Origin: Mucilaginibacter_A sp965201005
GTDB lineage: Bacteria > Bacteroidota > Bacteroidia > Sphingobacteriales > Sphingobacteriaceae
Direction: 5' to 3'
Assembly: GCF_965201005.1 (NCBI RefSeq)
Contig: NZ_OZ241747.1
Location: 2,604,001-2,668,000, forward strand
DNA: 64,000 nt
The notes beneath the pieces are model-generated. The model did no database searches and was not told where the DNA came from. It saw only the letters and a list, made by a program, of their open reading frames with translations. Shown piece by piece: positions 16,375 through 24,020 of the stretch. How positions within the stretch are numbered: position 1 is the first letter of the stretch; the number at the start of each line of letters is the position of its first letter. The translations under genes were made by a program, and so were the position numbers.

Positions 16375-16986
16375 ATGAAAATCATTGCCATCGGCCGTAA
16401 TTATGCCGAACATGCCAAAGAACTAAACAATCCCATTCCTGGCGTGCCCGTTATATTTATGAAACCGGACACGTCTGTCTTGAAAGACAACAAGCCTTTT
16501 TATCACCCGGAATTTTCGGAAGACATTCACCACGAAATTGAAATTGTATTGAAAGTGGCCAAAGAAGGCAAAAACATCGCCGAAAAATTTGCCGCTACTT
16601 ATTATGATGAAATTGGTTTGGGCATTGATTTCACCGCGCGTGATATTCAGCAAAAACACAAAGAAAAAGGCTTGCCCTGGGAGCTGGCCAAAAGTTTTGA
16701 CAACTCTGCGCCGATCAGCAATTTTGTGCCAAAAACGCAATTTCCGGATTTATCTGAGTTGAATTTCCATTTGGACGTGAATCGGGAAACTCGGCAAACC
16801 GGCAACACCAAAAATTTATTGTTTTCTTTTGAGCAGATCATCGTCTTTGTATCGCAATACATCACGCTGAAAAAAGGCGATTTGATTTTTACCGGAACCC
16901 CGGCCGGTGTGGCGCGCGTAAAAGCAGGTGATCATTTGGAAGGTTATTTGGAGAATGAGAAAATGCTTGATTTTTTGGTGCGGTAA
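16375..16986 (+). CDS. fumarylacetoacetate hydrolase family protein
   Basis: A 203-residue FAH-fold enzyme of the short class. It starts MKIIAIGRNYAEHAKELNNP and shows VIFMKPDTSVL, the metal-binding HHEIEIVLKVAKEGKNI and GLGIDFTARDIQ, then LPWELAKSFDNSAPIS and FTGTPAGVARVKAGDHLEG. In this family the conserved Glu and Asp residues bind Mg2+ for hydrolysis or decarboxylation of acylpyruvates or oxaloacetate. The natural substrate here is unknown; FAHD1-type acylpyruvase or oxaloacetate decarboxylase are candidates. The M23 gene starts one base after its stop codon, so the two form an operon with bcp. Confidence 0.9.
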   Translation: MKIIAIGRNYAEHAKELNNPIPGVPVIFMKPDTSVLKDNKPFYHPEFSEDIHHEIEIVLKVAKEGKNIAEKFAATYYDEIGLGIDFTARDIQQKHKEKGLPWELAKSFDNSAPISNFVPKTQFPDLSELNFHLDVNRETRQTGNTKNLLFSFEQIIVFVSQYITLKKGDLIFTGTPAGVARVKAGDHLEGYLENEKMLDFLVR

Positions 16987-16987
16987 G

Positions 16988-18721
16988 ATGTTCAGGAAGT
17001 TTTTTACAATACTGTTTTTATCGACTGTTTTTTGTTCTGTTCAGGCTCAAATCCTCACCCGAAGTGCTACTTTACCGCAAAGTATTTACCGCTATCCGCA
17101 GGATTATTTTCGTTACCCGTTGGATTTGCCGCCTACCACGGCCGGTACTTTTGGCGAATTGCGGCCGAACCATTTTCATTCCGGCCTGGATTTTAAAACC
17201 AATCAGCGCACCGGCTATCCCGTTCATGCCGCGGCAGAGGGTTTTGTTTCGCGGTTGCGTGTGCAGTACGGCGGTTTTGGTTTGGCGGTTTACATCAATC
17301 ATCCTAATGGTTATACCACGGTTTATGGGCATGTGGAGCGCGTGACGCCGGAACTGGCCAAAATCATCAAAGACTATCAATATAAAAACCAGGTTTACGA
17401 ATCCGATATCCTGCTGCAGCCTACACAAATTCCGCTGCAAAAAGGTGATGTTTTTGCCTGGTCTGGTAATGCCGGTGCTTCTGCAGGTCCGCATGTGCAT
17501 TTTGAAATCCGGGATACGCAAACAGAGCAAACCATCAACCCGCAATTGTTTGGTTTAACCATTCCGGACCGCGTGCCACCAACCATTGCTGCCATTTACA
17601 CTTATCATCTCAACGGAAAACCTTTTAACGAAAACACTGTAAAACAATTGCTTCCAATTGTTGGCAATACCGGAAATTACCGGCTAAAAGAAGCATCGCC
17701 AGTTAATTTAAGCGGAGAAACGGCGTTTGGCATCACTACAAATGATATGAACAGCACTTCGATGAACCGCAATGGTATTTATTCCATCCAGTTAATTGAT
17801 GATGGAAAAACCGTTTATCAATTTACGATTGATCATTTTGCTTTTGACCAAACACACGCCATTAATTCGCACTTGGATTATCCGGCTTTTTTAAATTCGG
17901 GCCGGTACATCCAGAAAAGTTTTGTTGATCCCGGCAACCACATTGGCTTGTACAATGGTACGCTCAACCGCGGCATAATCAATTTTAATGATGATGCGCT
18001 GCACGAAATTGAATACGTTGTAAAAGATGTGGCCGGCAATACTTCTACTTTAAAATTTAAAGTAAAATCTACTATTCCAACAGCAGTGGAAACACCTGTA
18101 ATCAGTGCAAATTTTTTTAAAGCAAACCAGCAAAATACGTTTGCGACCAACCAGGTAAAAGTAATTTTTCCGGAAGGTGTTTTGTACGAAAACCTGGATT
18201 TTGCATACAGCATTTTGCCGCAAAAAGCAGGCGGTTATTCGGTTGTACATCGCATTCATAACCGGTTTACGCCGCTGCATGACAATGTTGATTTGTGGAT
18301 TAAACCGGATGTCCCGCTTGGGATTTATGCTGATAAAGCCCTTATTATCAATACCGGGCATGGCAGCCTGGGCGGTTTTTTTAAAGATGGATATGTAAAA
18401 ACCAAGATCAAAAGTTTTGGTGATTACTATATTGCTTTGGATACGATTGCGCCGGTAATTGTGCCGGTAAATATTTCTGAAGGAAAAAATATGGCCGCAG
18501 TAAATCATATATCTTTCCGGATTAGCGACAATTTATCAGGTATCAAAACTTATGACGCTTATATAGATGGCCAGTGGGTTTTGCTGGAACATGATTATAA
18601 AAACAGGTTGTTCCGTTATTTTTTTGATGAACACTGCCCAGCGGGAAAACATCAGCTGGAAGTGGTAGTTACCGATCAAAAAGAAAACACTAAAAGACTG
18701 ACACTAAATTTTTACCGGTAA
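16988..18721 (+). CDS. M23-family metallopeptidase with C-terminal extension
   Basis: A secreted 577-residue protein with signal peptide FRKFFTILFLSTVFCSVQAQ. The LytM-type zinc motif is complete: His64 and Asp68 in HFHSGLDF, and His169-Val-His171 in GPHVHFEIRD. The peptidase domain is therefore N-terminal, and about 370 residues of beta-rich, Ig-like sequence follow. The enzyme should cut peptidoglycan cross-bridges in the periplasm or act as a regulator of such cutting. The ATG at 16988 was chosen because it begins the signal peptide. AC-form 12-mers lie in the signal peptide (17009-17020) and across the stop codon (18719-18730); a GA-form copy at 17685 encodes LKEAS. Confidence 0.88.
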   Translation: MFRKFFTILFLSTVFCSVQAQILTRSATLPQSIYRYPQDYFRYPLDLPPTTAGTFGELRPNHFHSGLDFKTNQRTGYPVHAAAEGFVSRLRVQYGGFGLAVYINHPNGYTTVYGHVERVTPELAKIIKDYQYKNQVYESDILLQPTQIPLQKGDVFAWSGNAGASAGPHVHFEIRDTQTEQTINPQLFGLTIPDRVPPTIAAIYTYHLNGKPFNENTVKQLLPIVGNTGNYRLKEASPVNLSGETAFGITTNDMNSTSMNRNGIYSIQLIDDGKTVYQFTIDHFAFDQTHAINSHLDYPAFLNSGRYIQKSFVDPGNHIGLYNGTLNRGIINFNDDALHEIEYVVKDVAGNTSTLKFKVKSTIPTAVETPVISANFFKANQQNTFATNQVKVIFPEGVLYENLDFAYSILPQKAGGYSVVHRIHNRFTPLHDNVDLWIKPDVPLGIYADKALIINTGHGSLGGFFKDGYVKTKIKSFGDYYIALDTIAPVIVPVNISEGKNMAAVNHISFRISDNLSGIKTYDAYIDGQWVLLEHDYKNRLFRYFFDEHCPAGKHQLEVVVTDQKENTKRLTLNFYR

Positions 18722-18748
18722 AAACAGCATCACCTAAAAACCATCAGC

Positions 18749-19216
18749 ATGAAAAACAAAGTTTTAAAAGAAGGCGACCGAGCACCGGATTTCACCGCAA
18801 AAGATCAGAACGGAAACTCTGTTTCGCTTTCGGATTTTTTGGATAAAACCCTGATTTTATATTTCTACCCAAAAGATGACACGCCGGGCTGCACGGCACA
18901 GGCCTGCAGTTTTCGGGATCATTACGAAGCGCTTTTACAGCATGGTTACAACGTTGTTGGCGTAAGCACTGATGATGAAAAATCGCACAAAAAGTTTGAA
19001 AACAAATATCAGCTGCCTTTTCCGCTGATTGCCGATACAGATAAATCCATTTCTGAAAGTTATGGCGTTTGGGTACAAAAAAACAGGTACGGCAAAGTTT
19101 ATACGGGCACGGCGCGAACTACGTTTTTGATCGATAAAAACAGCATCATCCAAAAAATGATTGAAAAAGTGGATACCAAAAACGCTTCGCAGCAGATTTT
19201 GGATTTACTGGCCTGA
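18749..19216 (+). CDS. bcp: thioredoxin-dependent peroxiredoxin (Bcp/PrxQ)
   Basis: A 155-residue peroxiredoxin of the Bcp class. The peroxidatic Cys48 lies in YPKDDTPGCTAQAC and Cys53 is the second cysteine at the usual five-residue spacing. It reduces hydrogen peroxide and organic peroxides with thioredoxin, and trxA lies in the same window. It follows the M23 gene by 27 bases. An AC-form 12-mer (19135-19146) encodes DKNSI. Another AC-form copy follows the gene at 19267. Confidence 0.95.
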   Translation: MKNKVLKEGDRAPDFTAKDQNGNSVSLSDFLDKTLILYFYPKDDTPGCTAQACSFRDHYEALLQHGYNVVGVSTDDEKSHKKFENKYQLPFPLIADTDKSISESYGVWVQKNRYGKVYTGTARTTFLIDKNSIIQKMIEKVDTKNASQQILDLLA

Positions 19217-19335
19217 TTGGATTATCTGCCCAAACCTGGAATAAACTTGTACAGCTTTTGCCGGTCATACTGTTTTTATCGACCTAAAATTGCTTTGCTT
19301 TGTCATCCAAACCGAAATTTATTTCGTAAAAAGAT

Positions 19336-19343
19336 TAAGTTTG
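19336..19343 (+). promoter_or_regulatory. candidate -7 box (TAAGTTTG) of the ECF sigma operon
   Basis: TAAGTTTG matches TAnnTTTG and is 35 bases upstream of the ATG. TTTG at 19299-19302 is too distant to be a standard -33. The 162-base gap before it holds an AC-form 12-mer at 19267-19278. Confidence 0.42.
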
Positions 19344-19378
19344 TTAAATAATCCGATTCATCCATATCAAAACTTTAC

Positions 19379-19933
19379 ATGTCTGCACAGGTTGAAGATC
19401 AAGAAATACTAAGCAAGTTTCAGGACGAAAAAACCCGGAACGAGGCTTTTAACCTGTTACTTAAAAAGTATCAGCAAAAAATTTACTGGCACATCAGGCG
19501 GATGGTGATCAACCATGACGATACCGACGATTTGGTGCAGGAAGTTTTTGTAAAAATCTGGAAAAACCTGCTCGGCTTCCGCAACGATGCACAGCTTTAC
19601 ACCTGGATGTACCGCATTGCAACCAATGAATGCATTACGTTTTTGAACCGTAAAAAACTTAAAAACAATGTTTCTTTTGATGATGTTTCGTATGAACTGT
19701 CCGAATCGTTAACAGAATCAGCTTATTTTGATGGCGATAAAGCACAGCGGAAACTGCAAAAAGCCATCCTTACTTTGCCGGATAAACAACGGTTGGTTTT
19801 TAACATGAAATATTTTGATGAGATGAAATACGAAGAAATGTCTGACGTGCTGGGCACAAGCGTTGGCGCGTTAAAATCATCGTTTCATCTGGCTGTTAAA
19901 AAAATAGAAGCCTATTTGTTAACAGAAGATTAA
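19379..19933 (+). CDS. ECF-type RNA polymerase sigma factor
   Basis: A 184-residue sigma-70 family protein with only regions 2 and 4. Region 2 reads YQQKIYWHIRRMVINHDDTDDLVQEVFVKIWKNLLGFRNDAQLYTWMYRIATNECITFLNRKK. Region 4 reads AILTLPDKQRLVFNMKYFDEMKYEEMSDVLGTSVGALKSSFHLAVKKIEAYL. It is followed 49 bases later by a membrane protein with repeats that probably acts as anti-sigma factor, and then by a periplasmic Spy-like protein, forming a surface-stress module. Downstream promoters cannot be predicted. Confidence 0.93.
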   Translation: MSAQVEDQEILSKFQDEKTRNEAFNLLLKKYQQKIYWHIRRMVINHDDTDDLVQEVFVKIWKNLLGFRNDAQLYTWMYRIATNECITFLNRKKLKNNVSFDDVSYELSESLTESAYFDGDKAQRKLQKAILTLPDKQRLVFNMKYFDEMKYEEMSDVLGTSVGALKSSFHLAVKKIEAYLLTED

Positions 19934-19982
19934 TGCTAAAATGATTAAACCTTTTGCAAAACTTTGATTCTATCTTTTCGTC

Positions 19983-20696
19983 ATGAATGAGCTAAACGAA
20001 CATAACGACTGGCTAAACGAATGTCCTCTTCTGCAAAAAACAGGTAATGGCAATCCTTTTGGGGTTCCTGATCTTTTTTTTGAAGAGCAGCGGGAAAATA
20101 TCATATCGGCAGTTTTTGCAGAAAATCTGAAGCTAAAAACACCAGCTAATGGTTTTTCGGTTCCGAAAAACTATTTTGAAAGTTTACAGGACAGGATTTT
20201 ATCTACTGTAAAACTGGAGGAACTGCGCCCTCAACAAGATCCTTCTTTAAAATCTACCGGATTTTTTGAAGAGCAGCAAAGTATCATTGCTGCCCGGATC
20301 AAAATTAATCAGTTTGCAGAAAACGGGGCAGGTTTTAGCGTTCCGAAAAATTATTTTGAAACGCTGGCTGATCAGATCAACCAAAAAACAGGCATAAAAA
20401 CAGTACAACAACCGGCAAAAATCAAACATTTTTTCACCAAAGCAGCATGGAAATATGCTACCGCAGCTTGTATTGCGGTTGCGGTGATAACCGGAATTGG
20501 CGTGAAAAAATATGAAGCGGCGCACAATATCCAAACGCGGCTTTCTGCTTTGCCGGATGCTGATATAGAAAATTATCTGGACGTTCATGCTGATAGCTAC
20601 GACAATCACATTATTTTAGAAAGTAGTATGGCAGATGATGGTTTATATCTTGATAAAAACAGCAGTACAGACAGCAACAGTACGCCCATAAATTAA
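19983..20696 (+). CDS. single-pass membrane protein with VPxxYFE repeats, putative anti-sigma factor
   Basis: A 237-residue protein not assigned to a named family. A short motif repeats in the N-terminal half: FGVPDLFFEEQRENI (26-40), FSVPKNYFESLQDRI (58-72), a degraded GFFEEQQSII (93-102) and FSVPKNYFETLADQI (118-132). One membrane helix follows at about 155-175 (KYATAACIAVAVITGIGV), then about 60 residues outside ending with DADIENYLDVHADSYDN. The topology (cytoplasmic N-terminus, one helix, exported tail) and position behind an ECF sigma gene suggest an anti-sigma factor. There is no zinc-binding HxxxCxxC motif. Function is inferred from context. Confidence 0.72.
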   Translation: MNELNEHNDWLNECPLLQKTGNGNPFGVPDLFFEEQRENIISAVFAENLKLKTPANGFSVPKNYFESLQDRILSTVKLEELRPQQDPSLKSTGFFEEQQSIIAARIKINQFAENGAGFSVPKNYFETLADQINQKTGIKTVQQPAKIKHFFTKAAWKYATAACIAVAVITGIGVKKYEAAHNIQTRLSALPDADIENYLDVHADSYDNHIILESSMADDGLYLDKNSSTDSNSTPIN

Positions 20697-20727
20697 TGTT
20701 CCAATAAATAAACTCTGGGAGATAGTT

Positions 20728-21219
20728 ATGATTAAGCGAATTTTTATAGGTGTAGTTCTGGTGTTTTTCCTCGGAAAAGCAGAACTGATTTTGGCTCAAA
20801 GCTTCAGGGTGCCACGTTCTAACATGGATACACGAAGTAATTTTAGCAATGGCAATATTGATAATTCTGCCGGTATGCACCGCATTGAAGGTATCAAATC
20901 TGATTATTTATCAGATAATCTACATTTAAGCAATGATGAAGCCACAAAATTTTGGCCGGTATATAATCAATATCAAAAAGAAATGAATGTTGTTTTGCAC
21001 CAGAAAAGACAAAATATGTTCAATTCGCGAAATAATGCACAGGATGTTGTTAGTGATAATTTTGAGTACGATTCTAAAATCTTAAACATCAAAAAGCATT
21101 ATAATGATGAGTTTTCGAGGATTTTGCCTCCCGAAAAAGTAATGAGTTTCTGGAAAAGTGAACGCCAATTTAACGAAGAGATGATTAAACGTTTAAAAAA
21201 CCATCGTAATAATGATTAA
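20728..21219 (+). CDS. periplasmic Spy/CpxP-like helical protein
   Basis: A 163-residue exported protein with signal peptide MIKRIFIGVVLVFFLGKAELILAQ. The mature part is polar and helical, with LSNDEATKFWPVYNQYQKEMN and FSRILPPEKVMSFWKSERQFNEEM, a layout like the LTxxQ-containing Spy/CpxP proteins. Those are periplasmic chaperones or sensors. As third gene after the sigma factor and putative anti-sigma factor it may sense envelope damage or be a product of the response. An intrinsic terminator at 21244-21283 ends the unit. Confidence 0.68.
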   Translation: MIKRIFIGVVLVFFLGKAELILAQSFRVPRSNMDTRSNFSNGNIDNSAGMHRIEGIKSDYLSDNLHLSNDEATKFWPVYNQYQKEMNVVLHQKRQNMFNSRNNAQDVVSDNFEYDSKILNIKKHYNDEFSRILPPEKVMSFWKSERQFNEEMIKRLKNHRNND

Positions 21220-21243
21220 ATAATTACTCAAGATATTTATTAC

Positions 21244-21283
21244 AAAAGGCTTTCAAAACTTATTGAAGGCCTTTTATATTTTT
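21244..21283 (+). terminator. intrinsic terminator of the ECF sigma operon
   Basis: AAAAGGC(T)TTCAA (21244-21256) pairs with TTGAAGGCCTTTT (21263-21275) around a 6-base loop, with one T-G pair, and is followed by ATATTTTT. It ends the Spy-like gene transcript and partly overlaps the promoter of the aminotransferase gene. Confidence 0.8.
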
Positions 21284-21284
21284 G
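21277..21284 (+). promoter_or_regulatory. candidate -7 box (TATTTTTG) of the aminotransferase gene
   Basis: TATTTTTG matches TAnnTTTG and ends three bases before the ATG at 21288. If used, the message would be leaderless or nearly so. It overlaps the tail of the preceding terminator. Confidence 0.4.
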
Positions 21285-21287
21285 CAG

Positions 21288-22481
21288 ATGCTTACAAACC
21301 GACAGCTTTTTTTGCTGAATGTTGCCCAAACATCAAGTTCGCCCAGATTATTAGAAATTGAACGTGCTGAAGGTTTATACCTGTATGATGCAACAGGAAA
21401 GGCTTATCTGGATTTGGTTTCGGGTTTTGCAGTGAGCAATATTGGTCATGGCCATCCAAAAATTGTGCAAGCCATTAAAAATCAGGTAGATTTGTACATG
21501 CACCTCAGCGTTTATGGCGAGTTTGTGCAAACGCCGCAGGTAAAGCTTGCTCAAAAAATCATCTCGCTACTACCGGAAAGCCTGAATTCGGTTTATTTCA
21601 CCAATTCGGGCACAGAAGCAACCGAAGGCGCGATGAAACTGGCCAAAAGATTTACCGGTCGCACAGAAATTATTGCCTGCAAAAACGCTTATCACGGCAG
21701 TACGCAAGGTGCTTTAAGTTTGATGGGGAACGAACATTACAAACAGGCGTACCGGCCACTACTGCCCGGAATTAAGTTCATCAACTTTAATCAACCCAAT
21801 GATTTAGAGCAGATTACAACTAAAACGGCTGCTGTAATTATAGAAACGATACAGGGCGAAGCTGGAGTTTGCGTTCCGGATTCAGATTATATGCTTCTTT
21901 TACGGCATAAATGTTGGCAAACCGGCACGTTGCTGATTTTGGATGAAATCCAAAGCGGTTTAGGCCGGACCGGAAAGTTGTTTGCTTTTGAGCATTTTAA
22001 CATCGTGCCGGATATTTTGCTTACGGCCAAAGCTTTTGGCGGCGGAATGCCTTTGGGTGCTTTTATCGCCCCAAAACAGATTATGGATGCGTTGAAAGAA
22101 AACCCGATTTTAGGACATATCACCACTTTTGGCGGCCACCCGGTTTGTTGTGCGGCAGGTTTGGCTTCGCTGGAAGTGATAATGGAGGAAAACCTGATCG
22201 AAACCGTTTCGCAGAAAGAAGCTTTGTTCCGGCAACTTTTACATCACCCCAAAATAAAAGAAGTGCGGGGCAAAGGTTTGATGCTTTCGATACAATTAAA
22301 CAGCTTTATCCAGGTAGAAAACGTGAGCAAACGATGCGTGGAAAACGGCGTAATTGTAGATTGGTTTTTGCACTGCGAAACAGCTTTGCGCGTGGCACCG
22401 CCGTTAATTATCCGCCCGGATGAAATCAGGAAAGCTTGCGAAGTGATATTAGAAGCGATTGATTTTTTTGCTGAAAATTAA
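21288..22481 (+). CDS. class III PLP-dependent aminotransferase
   Basis: A 397-residue enzyme of fold type I, class III. The pyridoxal phosphate lysine is Lys248 in PDILLTAKAFGGGMPLGAF, and the phosphate-binding NSGTEATEGAMKLAKRFTGR, AYHGST and LILDEIQSGLGRTGKLFAFEH blocks are clear. It resembles acetylornithine aminotransferase (ArgD), but no arginine genes are nearby, so other ornithine- or omega-amino acid transaminases are possible. The ATG at 21288 was chosen over a TTG two codons upstream. A GA-form 12-mer (21891-21902) encodes MLLLR. Confidence 0.88.
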   Translation: MLTNRQLFLLNVAQTSSSPRLLEIERAEGLYLYDATGKAYLDLVSGFAVSNIGHGHPKIVQAIKNQVDLYMHLSVYGEFVQTPQVKLAQKIISLLPESLNSVYFTNSGTEATEGAMKLAKRFTGRTEIIACKNAYHGSTQGALSLMGNEHYKQAYRPLLPGIKFINFNQPNDLEQITTKTAAVIIETIQGEAGVCVPDSDYMLLLRHKCWQTGTLLILDEIQSGLGRTGKLFAFEHFNIVPDILLTAKAFGGGMPLGAFIAPKQIMDALKENPILGHITTFGGHPVCCAAGLASLEVIMEENLIETVSQKEALFRQLLHHPKIKEVRGKGLMLSIQLNSFIQVENVSKRCVENGVIVDWFLHCETALRVAPPLIIRPDEIRKACEVILEAIDFFAEN

Positions 22482-22524
22482 TACTGTTTTTACCAACCTA
22501 AATTTAGGCTGATAAAAACAGCAT
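22481..22524. terminator. AC-form 12-mer palindrome between convergent genes
   Basis: ATACTGTTTTTA (22481-22492) begins on the last base of the aminotransferase stop. TAAAAACAGCAT (22513-22524) reaches into the stop codon of the DUF58 gene on the other strand. CCTAAATTTAGG forms the inner stem (22497-22508). The element fills the whole 42-base gap and probably terminates both genes. Confidence 0.82.
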
Positions 22525-23447
22525 CAGCTCATTTTGTTTCTTTTGATCAAATAAGCTTTCAAAACTTCATCGTAGCCTTTATGCAGATCGGCATCAACCA
22601 AATCGATTTTATACTGAACACATTTCAGTTCCAGCTGGTGGCGGTAATTGTTTAAGGCGGACTGATAACTTTCGCGGATTTCGTTTGGATGGATTTTCAC
22701 TTCGGCACCACTTTCCAAATCCACAAAATGATATGGCCGGTTTTCAAAATCAAATTCCAGTTCTTTCTGATGATCGGAAATGTTAAAAATCACCACTTCA
22801 TGCTTGCCATGTTTTAAATGCTGTAATGCTGCAAAAAGATCGGCTGATTTCTGCTCGTCCAGCGCATTTTCAAGCATATCGCTCAAAATAATAATCAATG
22901 ACCGTTTGTGAACTTGTCCAGCCAGCTGGTGCAAAACGGAAGCAACATTTGTTGATTGCATGCTTCTTTTATCCTGTAAAAGTTTTTCCAGCTGTGCGAA
23001 AAGATAAAAAAGATGTGCAGAAGTGGATTTTGCAGGACTGATGAAATCCACCTGATCCGAGAACAAACACAATCCAAAAGCATCGCGCTGCTTTTTAAAT
23101 AAATACATCAACGAAGCCGCCGCACAAATGCCAAATTCCAATTTGCTTAAACCTTTTTCCGGAAAGTTCATGGACGAAGAAGTATCCAACACCAAAAAAC
23201 AACGCAAATTGGTTTCTTCTTCAAACTGTTTCACAAACAATTTATCCGTTCGGGCAGCCAGTTTCCAATCTACATTCCGCACAGATTCGCCGCTGTTGTA
23301 AGCGCGATGCTGGGCAAATTCAACCGAAAAACCATGAAACGGACTTTGGTGCAAACCAGTGATAAAACCTTCTACCACTTGTTTGGCCAACAGTTCGAGG
23401 TTGGCAAATTGTTGTATTTCGGGGTTTTGGCCGAGGCTGATATTCAT
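22524..23447 (-). CDS. DUF58 domain-containing protein
   Basis: A 307-residue cytoplasmic protein. It contains the DUF58 core GESVRNVDWKLAARTDKLFVKQFEEETNLRCFLVLDTSSSM, where the last part resembles a von Willebrand A metal-binding site (DTSSS). Proteins of this type usually lie beside MoxR ATPases and BatA/BatB proteins and take part in chaperone-like or maturation systems. No MoxR gene is adjacent here. A GA-form 12-mer (22960-22971) encodes DKRSM. No membrane segment is seen. Confidence 0.88.
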   Translation of the reverse strand: MNISLGQNPEIQQFANLELLAKQVVEGFITGLHQSPFHGFSVEFAQHRAYNSGESVRNVDWKLAARTDKLFVKQFEEETNLRCFLVLDTSSSMNFPEKGLSKLEFGICAAASLMYLFKKQRDAFGLCLFSDQVDFISPAKSTSAHLFYLFAQLEKLLQDKRSMQSTNVASVLHQLAGQVHKRSLIIILSDMLENALDEQKSADLFAALQHLKHGKHEVVIFNISDHQKELEFDFENRPYHFVDLESGAEVKIHPNEIRESYQSALNNYRHQLELKCVQYKIDLVDADLHKGYDEVLKAYLIKRNKMS

Positions 23448-23536
23448 TTAATAAAACTATAAAATTTGATTTGGCTTTTGAAATGTAACACCAATTTTAA
23501 GGTGATAAAAGAAGCATTTCAAAAAACTTAAGACAT

Positions 23537-23570
23537 AAAAAAACCCAACCTAAATAAGCCGGGTTTTTTA
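23537..23570 (-). terminator. intrinsic terminator of trxA
   Basis: AAAAAACCC (23538-23546) pairs with GGGTTTTTT (23561-23569) around a 14-base loop. On the complement the stem is followed by a T run. GA-form 12-mers stand on both sides (23506-23517 and 23576-23587), in the same orientation, so here they do not form the stem. Confidence 0.8.
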
Positions 23571-23586
23571 TATGATAAAAGAAGTA

Positions 23587-23907
23587 TTATACCAATTGTT
23601 TGTTCAGTTTATCTGATAAAACCGATTTTGGGACAGCGCCAATTTGCTTATCCACAATTTCTCCGTTTTTAAAAAACAACAAAGCCGGGATATTACGGAT
23701 ACCAAACTTCATAGATATACCAGGGTTATTATCCACGTTAACTTTGCCAACAATTGCTTTATCGCCGTATTCTTTGGCAATTTCTTCTACAACCGGGCCA
23801 ACCATCCTACAAGGGCCGCACCATTCTGCCCAAAAGTCAACCAAAACGGGTTTATCTGATTTTAACACCAACTCATCAAAGTTGGCATCTGTAATTTCTA
23901 TAGCCAT
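23587..23907 (-). CDS. trxA: thioredoxin
   Basis: A 106-residue thioredoxin with the active-site WCGPC, Cys30 and Cys33, in VDFWAEWCGPCRMVGP, and the cis-proline segment FGIRNIPALLFFKNGE. It reduces disulfides in the cytoplasm and probably serves Bcp and other peroxidases. No signal peptide. The stop codon is at 23587-23589, so the 3' end touches the 12-mer at 23576-23587. It lies downstream of dnaE in the same direction with a 113-base gap. Confidence 0.96.
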   Translation of the reverse strand: MAIEITDANFDELVLKSDKPVLVDFWAEWCGPCRMVGPVVEEIAKEYGDKAIVGKVNVDNNPGISMKFGIRNIPALLFFKNGEIVDKQIGAVPKSVLSDKLNKQLV

Positions 23908-23932
23908 GATTTTATGTTTTATAATGTATAAA

Positions 23933-23940
23933 CAAATATA
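23933..23940 (-). promoter_or_regulatory. candidate -7 box (TATATTTG) of trxA
   Basis: On the complement TATATTTG matches TAnnTTTG and ends 25 bases before the ATG at 23907. No -33 TTTG at proper distance. Confidence 0.42.
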
Positions 23941-24020
23941 GAATAAACAATTTGCTTGCCACGCTTGCAGTATGACAATCTGACAATCTAACGACTACTG
24001 TTTTTATGGTTTATAATTTA

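Noticed and set aside
23648..23737. DnaA-box-like TTATCCACA (23648-23656) and TTATCCACG (23729-23737) as an origin
   Set aside because: Both lie inside trxA, are only two, and are explained by its codons. No dnaA or A/T-rich unwinding stretch was seen.
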